Assembly (NCBI GenBank): GCA_027972325.1
Contig: JAPMOS010000044.1
Span: 1-64,000, forward strand
DNA from: Paratrimastix pyriformis
Lineage: Eukaryota; Preaxostyla; Paratrimastigidae
Direction: 5' to 3'
DNA: 64,000 nucleotides
The position numbers were made by a program, and so were the translations under genes. Within the stretch, counting starts at the first letter, position 1. Each line of letters opens with the position of its first letter. Of this stretch, positions 24,801-36,800 are shown piece after piece. Below the pieces are notes generated by a model. It was not told where the DNA came from, did no database searches, and saw only the letters and a list, made by a program, of their open reading frames with translations.

Positions 24801-27800
24801 GCGGCCCCGTCCCACTGCAGCCCGAAGGTGGTCGCGGCGGTGGCGTTGGTGCAGCCCACAGCCGCCCCGGCCGAGTCGCGCCCGGCCACCGCCAGCAGGG
24901 TGCAGGCCGCCCCGGCCAGGCAGGCGCACTCGCCCCCGCCGCCACAGCCGCCCAGGAAGCCGCTCCGCCCAGCCGAGACCACCGCTGCCGAGAGGTGCCC
25001 GGGAGGAGGGGGGAGGACGGGACGCAGACGAGATGAGATGATGAGCAGCTCCGCCGGAAGGGGCAGGGGTCGAGGGGAGTGATGCGGCACCGCTGGCGGG
25101 GAGCTGAGGCTGGTGGGCGGGGCCACCGGGGGGAGCGGACCGGGCGTGACGGTGATGGCGGCCCCCGAGCCGCCGCCCAGGGGCAGCCCGCCCAGGGTGA
25201 CGGCCAGGCTGGTCGGGCCGGTGGCCTCGGGCGCGGCCAGGCGGGCCACGAAGCGGGCCGGCAGGTCGGCCGAGCAGCTCCAGGTCAGGCCGGCCGGCGC
25301 CGCCAGGCCAACCAGCAGCCCGAAGGTGGCGTTGGCCGTGGGGCCCGTGCAGGGGATCACCGTCCCAGCCGCGTCCCGGGCCGTCACCGTCACCACAAGC
25401 TGCGAGCCCGCAGGGACGGCCGTCCCCCGCCCTCGATGGCGAAGCTGCTCTGGCCGGCCGAGGGGGGGCCTGTTGTGTCCAGGGGTGGACGGACGAGATA
25501 TGATTGCTAGCGGGAGGCGGGCGGGCGGGCGGGCGTGGCGGGTGGCGTCAGAGGGAAGCGAGGGCCCAGCCGCGGACCGGTGACGGTGACGTTGAGCGAG
25601 GCCGAGCCGCCCCCCGCCAGCAGCAGCGGCGCCCCGGCGCAGAGGACGGTCAGGGTGTGGGGGCCCACGTCGGCCAGGGCGGGCGTGAAGGTGCCCACGA
25701 AGAGGGCCGGCACGTCGGCCGAGCAGGCCCAGCTCAGGCCCGCCAGGGGGCTCCCGTCCTCGGCCGCCACCGTGAAGGGCGACTCCCCGGCCGTGGCCGT
25801 GGCGGCGGCCGTGCAGGGCACCGGGTTGCCGAACGCGTCGCGCCCCGCCACCCGCACCGTGGCCGGGCTGCCCGCCGCAAGGGTGCCCCCGGCAGGCGAG
25901 AGGCCAACCAGCTCGCTCGTGCCGGCTGCGATGGACGCTGTGGATGACGAGGCGAGCGGGGCGGCGGTGGGAACGGGGGGGCGGCGGTGAGATGGAATGA
26001 AAGGGAATGCATATGGCGGTGAGGATGGCCGACGATCGAGGGCCTGCAGACCGGGTTCCACCACGACCCCGGCTGCCCCGTTGCTGCCCAGGAGGGCCCG
26101 CCAAGGGTCGCGGCCACCGTGTGCGGGCCGGCCCCCGTCGGGGTGACGGTGGCCACGAAGAGGGCCGGCACGTCGGCCGAGCAGGTCCAGTTCAGCCCCA
26201 GGGCAGCCGAGGGCGCGGCCCCGTCCCACTGCAGCCCGAAGGTGGTCGCGGCCGTGGCGGCGGTGCAGGCGACCACGTTTCCGTAGGCGTCGCGGCCCGT
26301 GACGACCAGGCTGAGGGGCGCCCCCGCCGTGGTGTCGGCCGTCCCGTTGACCCCGAAGGAGCTCTCGGCAGCCGACAGCCCCCCTGCGGCCCCAGCCACG
26401 AGGAGGAGCAGATGAACGCGAGGTGCAGCCCCAGCCCGGGTCAGGAGGGCAGGTCCGGGTCCGGCCGGCAGGCGGGATGAATGAGGAGGAGGAGGAGGAG
26501 GAGGAGGAGGAGGAGGAGGTGGTGGTGGTGGTGGTGGTGGTGAGGGCGGGGCGGGGACGGACCCGGCTCGACACGGAGTGGCATGTGGGCGGCGATGCGG
26601 ACGCTGAGCGTTCGGACGGACAGCCGCTGGCTGCCGGCCATGGTGGGGGTGAACGAGGCCACGAAGATGGCCGGTCCGCTGCTGCCGTTGGCGGCCGAGC
26701 AGGACCAGGTCATGGCGTACGGCATGAGGCGAAACGCCAAGGGGCTGGCCAAGTAGATCCGGAACTGGGCAGGACCCTGGGCGGGGTCCTGGCAGGGCAC
26801 CGGGTTGTAGCACGCGTCCCGGGGGCTGATCCTCACGATGCAGGCCGATCCGGCCGTGACAACGCTACTGGCCAGGGCTACCGCGCTCGTCAGGAAGGCA
26901 ATCGGGCCTGCAGAGGGAAGCAGGGCGGGAGAGGGTCGCATCCTGAGTCAGGCGACACTGAATGTTCTCCATCTCGCTCGCTGTCTCTCCTCGGGCGGTC
27001 AGTGGCGGCGACACAACATGACCGGACATGGCGCCGGGGGGACAACACCATCATCATCATCATCATCAACAGCAGCAGCAGCAGCAGCAGCGCCCACAGA
27101 CCGGCCGTGATGTTCACCGCTGCCGGCCCGGGGGCGAGGGCCAGGCCGCCGTACGTGGGGGCCACCGTGTGGGCGCCCGCCTGGCTGACGGCGAAGCTGG
27201 CCGCGAACTGGCCGCCCGCTGCGCAGCTCCAGCTGACCGGCCCGATCTCAAGGCTGCCGTTATCCAAGGCGGGGGCGCCGTCCCACAGCAGGCCGAAGGT
27301 CCCCGCGGCCGTGGCCGCCAGGCACGGAACGGGCGCCCCCGAGGGGTCCCGCGCAGCCACCGTCAGGACGTAGGGCCCATCACAGCCGGTCGCGGGCGAT
27401 GGCGCCGTGAAGCTGCTCTGCGCCCGGTCCACCAGCGCTGCCGAGGCCAAGGGGTCGGTGGGTGGGTCGGTGGGTCAGTGGGGGTGGAGACGGTCAGCCA
27501 CCCAAAGGCAAGGCGGGCGGGGGCCACACGCCAAACGGGGCCACATGCCAACCGGGCCGGGGCGAGGTTTGTGGGAACGGATGCGCGGCATCGAGGCGAG
27601 GCTTCTTTGGGGCGAGGGTGTGACAGACGGGGGCCGACCACCGTCGGGGCCAAGGGGGCGCCCGCCAGGGGCACCCCGCCGCAGGTGACGGTCAGGTTGA
27701 CGGGCCCCAGGGCCGTGGGCAGATACCGGGCCACGTAGAGGCCCCCCGGCCCGCAGCTCCAGGCCACGGCGGCCGGGCCGGGCGGCGCCCCGTCGACCAG

Positions 27801-30800
27801 CAGCCCGAAGGCCGCCCCCGCGGTGGCGTTGTCGGTGCAGCCGGCCCCAGCCCGCCCGTAGCAGTCCACCGCGGTCACGGCCACCACCACGGGCGCCCCG
27901 AAGGGCCCACTGGCCGCCCCGCTGGCCGTGCTCAGCACCGTGGGGGCACCTGGATCGGGGCGAGAGGCAGGGCAGGTGGTACGGGGGGGGGGGGGGCAGA
28001 GGTGCAAGAGCCGGTGAGTGCGTGGTGGCGCCGACATGCGATTGGGTGGGTCGGTGCGGTGGCGGTGGGGCGGACCGGGCAGGATGGTCACCCCGAGCGA
28101 GACGCCCCCGTCGGGGCCCACCAGGAGGCCGCCGTAGGTCAGGGCCAGGCTGAAGGGGCCGGCCGCGGTGGGGGTGAAGGTCCCCTCGAACTCGCCCTCC
28201 GTGTCGCCCTCCGTGTCGCCGTCGCCGGCCCCGTCGCCGGCCCCGCTGGTGCAGGCCCAGCGCAGGTCGGCCGGGGTCAGGCCGCTCCACATGGCCCCGA
28301 AGGTGGCGTTGGCCGTCTCGGCCGTGCAGCCCACCCGGTTCCCGTACCGGTCGCGGGCCGCCAGCCGGAAGGTGTACGGCTCCCCCACCCGCCCCTCGGC
28401 GGTGGCGTTCAGCAGGCAGGCCGACCGGGCGATGGGCGCTGCGAGCGAGGTGCCGCCAGCCATCCGTTCATTCAGCCCCAGCAGCCAGGACAGGGTCAGG
28501 GTCGGTGGGGGTGGCAGATGAAGGCGGGCGGGCGCACAAAGGGGACGCGGGCAGTGGCAGGAGCAGGGGGGAGGGGCGGACCGGGGACGACCGTGACGTT
28601 GAAGGCGGCCGCCGCGGGGGCCCCGTCGAGGGTGCCCACCAGTCGGTGGACCCCCGCCACGGTGGGCACAAACTCGGCCATGAAGGCGGGCTCCCCGCCG
28701 CAGGGGGTCCCGACGGCCGCGGCCCCCAGCGGGTCGAGGAGACCCTCGGGCCCCAGCCAGCTGTGGGGGGTCGCTGCCGGGGTGGTCCCCGGGGGCGGGC
28801 CGCAGCTGAACCAGCGCCTGGGCGCGCCCGTGGTGGCGTTCAGGAAGCCCACGGCCCCGTAGGCGGCCGGGCCACCCGCGGTCGTCAGGGCCATCCGGTC
28901 CAGGGCCGCGCAGGCCAGCCCGCCCGCGGTCAGGAAGCCCGGGCCCGTCTCGACCCGCAGCCAGCGGCCCGACGGGGGCAGGGGCCCCATCTGGATCGTG
29001 TCGGCGGCCGGGGTGGCGCTCTCGGGGCCCCAGTGGGCGATCCGGCTGCCCAGGGCGCATCCCAGGAGGAAGCGCAGGTCGGTGACGGCCGGGCTCAGGT
29101 AGACCCAGGCGTACATGGGGCTGCCCGCGGGCACGGCCAGGGGCGATGACGTAGAGAGGAACGCCCAGGCCGACGGGGCCCGGACGGCCCCCGTGGTGCA
29201 GCTCCAGCGGACCCCCTCGTCGGCCGCCGTGAGGGCCGCCCCGTCCCAGAGGAGGCCACCCGCCGGGCTGGTGGTGCCGCCGCCGCCGCCCTCGTCACCC
29301 TCGCCCCCGTCGTCCGTGCAGCCGATCCGATTGCCGAGGGCGTCCCGGGGGGTCAGCGCCACCGCCAGCAGCTCGCCCGCCACCACCCGGCCGGGCGCCA
29401 GGGCCGAGCCGGCAGCCGGGTCCGCGGGGCCCGCCGCCACGGCCAGGCTGAAGGACCCGCCCCCCACCAGGGCCCCGTCGGCCGCCAGGCGCACCTCCAG
29501 CGTCACCGCCTGGGCCGCCTGGGTGGGCAGCACCGTGGCCACGGAGCGGCCGGCCCCGTCGCAGGACCACTGCAGGCCGGGCGGCGGCCCGCCCGCCCAG
29601 GTGACCGTGAAGGGGCTGGCCGCAGAAGCCACGCAGGGCACCAGGTTGCCCCACTGGTCCCGGCCCGCGATGGTCAGCGCGTACGGGGCCCCCGCCACGG
29701 CCCTCAGGCCGGCCGTCGTGCAGCTGCTCAGGGCGGCCGTGATCGGACCTGCCCAACAGCCGCCGGGCGTGGAAAGAGCGGGCAGACAGACATGATGAGG
29801 CCCCCCGTGCCTCAACCAACCGTTTGGTGATGCCGTTGTGTTCGTGGGGGTGCGTGCTGGGGTGGATGCGCTGGCGAGGCGTCCGTGGTGTGTGGGGGGG
29901 GTGGCGCAGACCGGGCGTGACGGTGACCACCAGGGGGCTCCCGGCCACCTCGGCCCCTTCGGCTGGGCCGGTCCCGTTGGCCGCCACGACGCGCAGGGTG
30001 AAGTTGCCCGCCCGGGTGGGGCCGAAGACCCCCATGAAGAGGGCCTCGTCCCCGCAGAAGCCGCTGGCCGCCGGGACGGGCGCCATCGGGTCCAGCATGG
30101 CCAGGGGCCCCAGCCAGTGGGCCGCGTCGGCGTCCGTGGTGATCGTCCCGCCCGTGGGCATCGCGCAGCTCATCCAGACGGCGGCCACCTCGGCGGCCGT
30201 GCCGGGGCTGGTCAGGACGCCCACCGTGCCCATGGCCAGGCGGCCCTGGCTCAGCGAGTACCCCAGGCCGGTCAGCGGGAGCAGCCCCAGCCCCGCCGTG
30301 GCCACGGGCACCTCCAGCCGCACCCAGCGGCCCGCGGGAGGCATCGCGGTCCCCATGTGGATGTAGCCCGGGGTCGGGTCGGCCTGCCCCCAGTAGGTGG
30401 TGGCGCTCGCCGAGGGCGTCTGCCATCGGATGCGGAGTGTGGCCCGGGGCGGGTCGACCGGGTCCAGGTGCACCCAGGCGAAGAGGCGCCCCCCCGTCGG
30501 CAGCACGAAGCCCGGCGAGGCGCCGCTGGGCGCGGGCCCGTGGAAGAAGAGCCCGTGCTGGGCGGGCTGGGCCTCGTCCCGGTGGCCCCCGGGCAGGCAG
30601 GCCCACCGCAGGTCGGCGGGGGTGGCGGCTGCGGCGGCGGGGGTGGCGGCCCCGGCGGGCTGGTCCTCGCCCCAGGTGATCGCGAAGGGCCCGTCGGCCC
30701 ACTGGGCCAGGCAGGTGTCCACGGTCCCCGCCGGGGTCAGGGCCGCGATCAGCACCGCGAAGGGCGCCCCCGCCGCCGTCACCCGCGAGGCCACCAGCAC

Positions 30801-33800
30801 CGAGTCGGCCGGGCTCACGGCTGCCCCCGCCCCCGCGCGCCGGTCGGCAGACAAACAGCACCCCAGGGGCAGAGGAGAGAAGCAGAGAGGAAGCCAAGAG
30901 AGCGTCAGTGAACGCGCATCCTCGCCCTCATCATCCCTGCACGCCCACCCAGCCCAGCCCCCTGTCCACGCGGCCGGCCACCCAGCGCGAGGGCCAGGGC
31001 AGAGCAGCGGCGGCGGACCGGGCATGACGGGCACGGTGATGTCGGCCCCGATGGCCGCCCCGGCGTACGTGGTGGGCCGCAGGACGCGCAGCCCCCACTG
31101 GGCATCGGCGTTCAGGGTGGCCGCGAACCGGGCCGGCAGGTCGTCCGTGCAGCCCCAGCTCACCGCCGGGGCGACGGTCTGGCTCCAGCTCAGCCCGAAG
31201 GTGCTGCCCGCCGTGGCGGCCGTGCAGGCGACCTCGTTGCCGCACCCGTCGCGGGCCCGGTAGACCACCCTCAGCGGCTGCCCTGCCACGGCCCGGCTCG
31301 GGGCGGCCACCGTGCACAGCGCCGCCACAATGGGGCCTGCGGACAGGGGGGGACATCGTGGTGAGTGATGGCGGTGGTGCTGGATGGCTGCGAGGAGAGG
31401 GATGGTCGAACGATGGGCCAGGTGGAGGAGTGGCAAGCGGGACGCGAGGGGGGCGAGCCCCACGGACCGGGGACGACCGTCACGGAGCGGGTGATGGGCT
31501 CGGCACCTGTGGCCACGGTCAGCCGGAGGGTGTGCGGGCCAGCCTGGCAGGGGGCCGTGAACGAGGCCCAGTGGAGGGCGTCTGCCCCGCACGGCCGGCC
31601 GCCCAGCTCCACCGGGGGCAGCATGGGGTGCAGCAGGTCCGTGGCCCCCAGCATCGTCGGTCCGGTGGCCGCACCAGCGCCGCCCGTGGGCACCCAAGCC
31701 GCGTCTGCGGGCAGGCCGCACTGGAACCAGGGCACCTCGCGCCCGCCGGCGGCCCCCACGTAGCCCGAGGCCCCGAAGGCGGCCCGGCCCCCGGTGGCTG
31801 ACCAGCCGAGGCCCGTCACCGGGCCCACCGCCGCTAGGCCCAGCTGGCCCTGGGTGGCCCCCACCCGCACCCAGCAGTCCGCGGGCACCTCGGCCATGGG
31901 CAGGGTCACCTGCCGGGCGGCGCCGCTGACCACCCAGCGCAGCGTCAGGGCGCTCGGCCGGGCCGCCGCGTCCAGGAAGACCCAGCTGTACATGAGGCTC
32001 TCCAGGCCGGGCGGGGTGGCCGCGAAGGCGGCCCCCGAGGTGAACCCGTGGCCCGCCTCGGCCCCCGCCCCCCCTGCCCCCGCTCCCGCCCCGGCATCCA
32101 GGTCGGCGGTCCGGTGGCCGCCCGAGGCGCAGCTCCACTGCAGGTCCGTCGGGGCGGCCCCGTCCAGCTCGAGCAGTGGCGCCTCCGTCGGGTCGGCCTG
32201 CGAGCACGCCAGCTGGGCCCCGCTGGCAGTCGCCAGGGAGACCAGCACCGGGTACGGGGACCCCGCCATGGCCGTCAGGGCGCCCAGCGCCACGGTCTGG
32301 CCCACATCGACGCCCTCTGGCCGTGCGGGGGGGGGGGGGGGGGGGGGGGGCGCGAGGGGCAGCGGGCAGCCCCAGGGAAACGCGAGAATCAGGATGAGGC
32401 TCCGGCACCCAGGCACCCCCCTCCCTCCCTCCCTCTCCGCCTCGGTTTCTCCCCAGGGACGGACCGGCGGTCACGGCGAGCGGCGTGTCCGGGGCGATGG
32501 ACAGGCCCGCGATGGTCACGGCCAGGTCGTAGCTGCCCGTGGGCACGTCGAGGCAGGCGAAGTGGACCACGAAGGCGCCCCCGCTGCCGCAGGACCAGGT
32601 CAGCCAGCTCGACAGGATCGCACCCGACTCCCAGAGGACGTCCGCAGTCGTGGCCGCGGTGGCGGCGGTGCAGCCGATCGGGTTGGCGAACTGGTCGCCG
32701 ACATGGATGGTCACGACGATGCTCTGGCCCACGGCGGGGCTCAGCGGGGACACCGCGTAGCTGCTGCCCAGGGCCGAGGCCACGTCTGGGGGGGGCCGCC
32801 AACAAGGGGCACATGCCGGGGCAAGACGATGAAGATGAGGGCATGCGGGTGGGGATGGGCGAGGGCCGGCGGAGGGGCGGCAGGGGCGGCGGACCGGGGA
32901 CGACCACGACCGGCATCTCGACGGTGACACCGCCGGGGAAGACCACCCCCAGGCTGTACGGCCCGGGCACGGTGGCGGCCGTCCACACGGCCAGGCTCAC
33001 GAACCTGCTCATGTCGGCATCCACCGTCCACGGATCGACCCAGCCCACCGGGCCCGGCCTCCCCGCCGCGACGGACCCCGGCAGCGTCGCGGGCTCAAGG
33101 GTGGTGTGCGGCCGCTCGCTGCCATCCGCCAAGATGACCCCGATGGCGCCCATTGTGACCCGGCCCTCGGCAATGGCCAGCGCCGTCTTGTCAATGGTCG
33201 TGCCCGGGGGGACGTTGAGCACGCTCATCGAGGCCGTGAGCCGGACCCAGCCCCCGGATCGTGGCAGGGCCCCCATCAAGGACCGATGGCCGGTCGAAAA
33301 GACAGACGGATCGATGGCGACCGGGTCGCCCCACACGGCCCGATGCTCCCACGAGCCACTCGCATGGGCCTGCATCATCATGGCCGTGGGCAGGTCGTCC
33401 GGGTCCAGGAAGACCCACGCGAAGATGTGTGTGGCCGCGGAGGCGGCCCCGCTGAAGCAGAGCTGCCGTGTGCCGGTCCCCGCGGGGATCTGCGCCTCAG
33501 ACAGCAATACCGCACACGACCAGGCCTGGCCGGCCAGGTAGGTCCCGTTCCAGGTCAGGGCCAGCGGGCTGCCCCAAGAGGACGTGCCACAGAAGACCCT
33601 CCGAGCGTCCTCATCCAGCGAGCGGACACCCACCAGGGCCTTCGACCCGGCCACCAGGGTCGCCGGCACGCGCAGGCCGCTATGGGACACATCGGGGGGC
33701 CCTGCGGGAGCGAGGAGAAAAGGCCCAACGGCCGGAATGGGCGGGGTGATGGGACGGAAGGAGCAGCAAGGGGAGGCGGCGACGCATCCTCATCGCTCTG

Positions 33801-36800
33801 TTGCCGACCGATCGTGGACAGCCCGACGGGTTTAAGGGTCCCGTCGGGAAAGTGCAGCTCCAGGGTGCCTGCGCTGGGGGGCCGAGGGGTCGTCCACCGG
33901 GCGAGCATCGCCCGCCGCCCAGCACCCGGGCTCGCAGTTGTGGGCGACACCCAGACGGCCGGGTCGACGATGGCCGTGGCCTCGAGGCCCGCCAGCAGCC
34001 CGCCGGCCGCCGTCATGGGGGTGGGGAAGGGCACCTCGGTCCCGTCGGCCCGGAGGAGCCCCATGGACCCCACCGCTACCTGCCCCCCGGCGATGGCCAG
34101 CCCCAGGTCGGTCAGCCCCGCGCCATCGCCCGGGGTCAGGCCGACGGCAGCCAGGGGCACTTCGACCCGCACCCAGGTGCCCCGGTCGGGCAGCCCGCCC
34201 ATGAGGGTCCGCTGGCCGGTGGGCGCCAACACTGCTGCATCGAAGGCGCCCGGGTCACCCCACACGGCCCGATGCTCCCACGAGCCGCCCGCCCGGGCCT
34301 GCAGCATCAGGGCCGTGAGCGGGGAGGTGACTGTATTCGCGATGACGACCCACGCGTAGAGCGAGTCGCCCGCTGCGGGGACGACGCCCCCCGCCAGGGA
34401 CTGGCCCACCTGGCAGCTGCCCGCGCAGTTGTCGATGCGCGCCAGCGAGTCGGCGCACGACCAGGTGGCCTCCAGGGGGACCCCTGCCAAGGTCAGGGAC
34501 AGCGGACTCACCCAGCCGGGCGCCCCGCAGAAGACCGGATTCCCGGACAGGTCGGCCGGCTGCACCGCAAGCAGGGCTACACCTCCCGGGGGCGACCCCG
34601 GGGGCTTGATGACACTCGAGCCCGCCGTGGGCGGCCCTATCAAAGGAAAGGGTGATGACGACGAAGGTGGTGCAATGGCAGCAACAACGAGAGGGCGGGG
34701 GGCGGAGGGCGGAGGAGGGCGGAGGGCAATGTGATGCGGGGCGGGGGCGGGGCGGGGCGGACCGGTGATGGTGACCGCGACGTCGGTGGGGACTGTGTGT
34801 GCGCCGATCTGGACGGAGAGCGTCCGGGGGCTGGCCGTGCAGGCTGCGGGCATAAAAGTGCTCCAGTAGATGGGCTCCGAGCTGTCGGCGGCCGTGGTGG
34901 GGCTCAGGGGGTGGGTCAGGCCCTCGGCCGGCACCCACTCCCAGGCCTCCATCCCCGCGGCGGGGTCGGCCGGCGAGGGTGTGGCCCCCGCGGGCAGGCT
35001 GCCCTCGAGCCAGGGCGTCACGCCGATCAGCCCCGTGGCGCCCCAGACGGCCTGGCCCCCGATGAGCCCGAAAGACACGCCCTGGATCGAGGCCCCGGCC
35101 AGCCCCACGGCCGCTGCGGCCACCTCCAGCCGCACCCAGCGGCCCGTGGGCGGCAACGGGCCCATCTGTTTGGGGGCCGCCCCGGGCTCGAGGCTGCCCA
35201 GCAGGTCGAGCCCCCAGCTGGCGCCGTGGTCGAGCCACCCCGTGCCCGCGTGCCACCGCAGCAGCACCGTGCTCGGGGCATGGGCCGGGTCCAGGTAGAT
35301 CTGCGGCCCCAGCCAGAGAAGAGATGGCTGTGTCTGTGTGCCTGTGTTTGAGGAGGAGCGGAGGATGCGTAGAGAGGATGGCCCCGGCCGCGGGGACGGC
35401 CACGGATGATCCCAGGGTGATGTCGTGGTGGTGGTAGCCCGATGCGCTGCTGGCTGCGGGGCTCCGGTGGCCTCCCCGGGCGCAGCGCCAGCCCACCGTG
35501 AGCGGGGTGCCCCCCCAGGTGATGCTGGCCAGGGTGCCAGCCGTGCCGTCGACGCAACCGATCCGGTTGTCGTACTGGTCCGCAGCCACCAGCATCACCG
35601 CCTGCCGCATCCCGACATCGCCCGCGGCGGACGTCGTCTGGATGCAGTGGGCCGGGTCCACGGGGCCTGCCGATGACCGATCCGTGTCAGAGATGGTCGG
35701 GAAGGGCGGGGCCAAGACAGACCGGGGAAGACCGTGATGACGAGGGGCGGGTCGCCGGCCGTGGCGCCGCTACTCTCCAGCACAACCCTGTAGATGTCCG
35801 AACGGGTGAGGGTCCAGACGGCCAGGTAGAGGCCCTCCGGGGTGCACGACCACACGACCGTGCCTTCAGGGATGGCCGGGGAGACCTCGATCTGCTCCCC
35901 AACCGCACCCCCCCGATCGGATGGCCAATCATGGGGCACATGGCGCAGATGCCCTGTCCTGTTGAGGGTGGTGGGGGGAGGCGGACCGTGAACGGGTGGG
36001 AGACCCCGTTCCTGCATACGAACTGGTCCTGGTTGGGGGTGGCCGCATAGACGGTGACGTTGATGGGGGTCCCCGCCACCACTGCCATCGTGCGGCTCGA
36101 CTCGGCTGCGCCCAGGCACCCACCACACCACCACCATGTGCGAATGAGTCTCCATCCCCCTGTCGACTTCTTTCCGCGCCCACGACCCCACGAGAGACAG
36201 GGCAGGGGCGGGGGCGGGTTGCGGACCGGAGGCCAGGCCGTAGCGGACGCGGGTCGCCTCGAAGAAGGCGGCAACCTCCATTGCGGACGCGGCCCCGTCC
36301 ATCAGGGCCACCTCCCAGAACTGGCCCTCAAACTCCGAATTCGCCCACGAGGCGCTGCTCCGGGCATGGGCCAGGGACCATGCAATCATCGTCTTGGCCG
36401 AGGGCAGGCCGAACATGGGGACCGAACCGACGGAGACGCCATTGATGTAGGCCGCGTACGCGCTCCCACTCCGAGTTGCGGTCAGCAGGAAGGGGGGCCC
36501 AACCCCGGCGATGGTGGTCCATTGGGTGGCCAGAGGGGTCGCCGAGCCGGCGAGTCTGATGTCGCCCGAGGTCTCCAGGACGACCGTGGGCAGGAAGGTC
36601 GCGCCATCGTCCATGGCCAGCACCGGGAACGCGGGGTTCGAGCTGAGGGACTGCATCCAGGTGTGCATCGTCCACTGGGCCCCGTCGGCCAGCTTCTGCA
36701 GGGCCCGCACGGGCAGGTCGATGCGCTGGCTGTTCTGGCCGGGCGGCAGGTAGTAGCCGCCCCCGTAGCGGTGGGTCAGCTCCAGGTTGGAGCCCACCAG

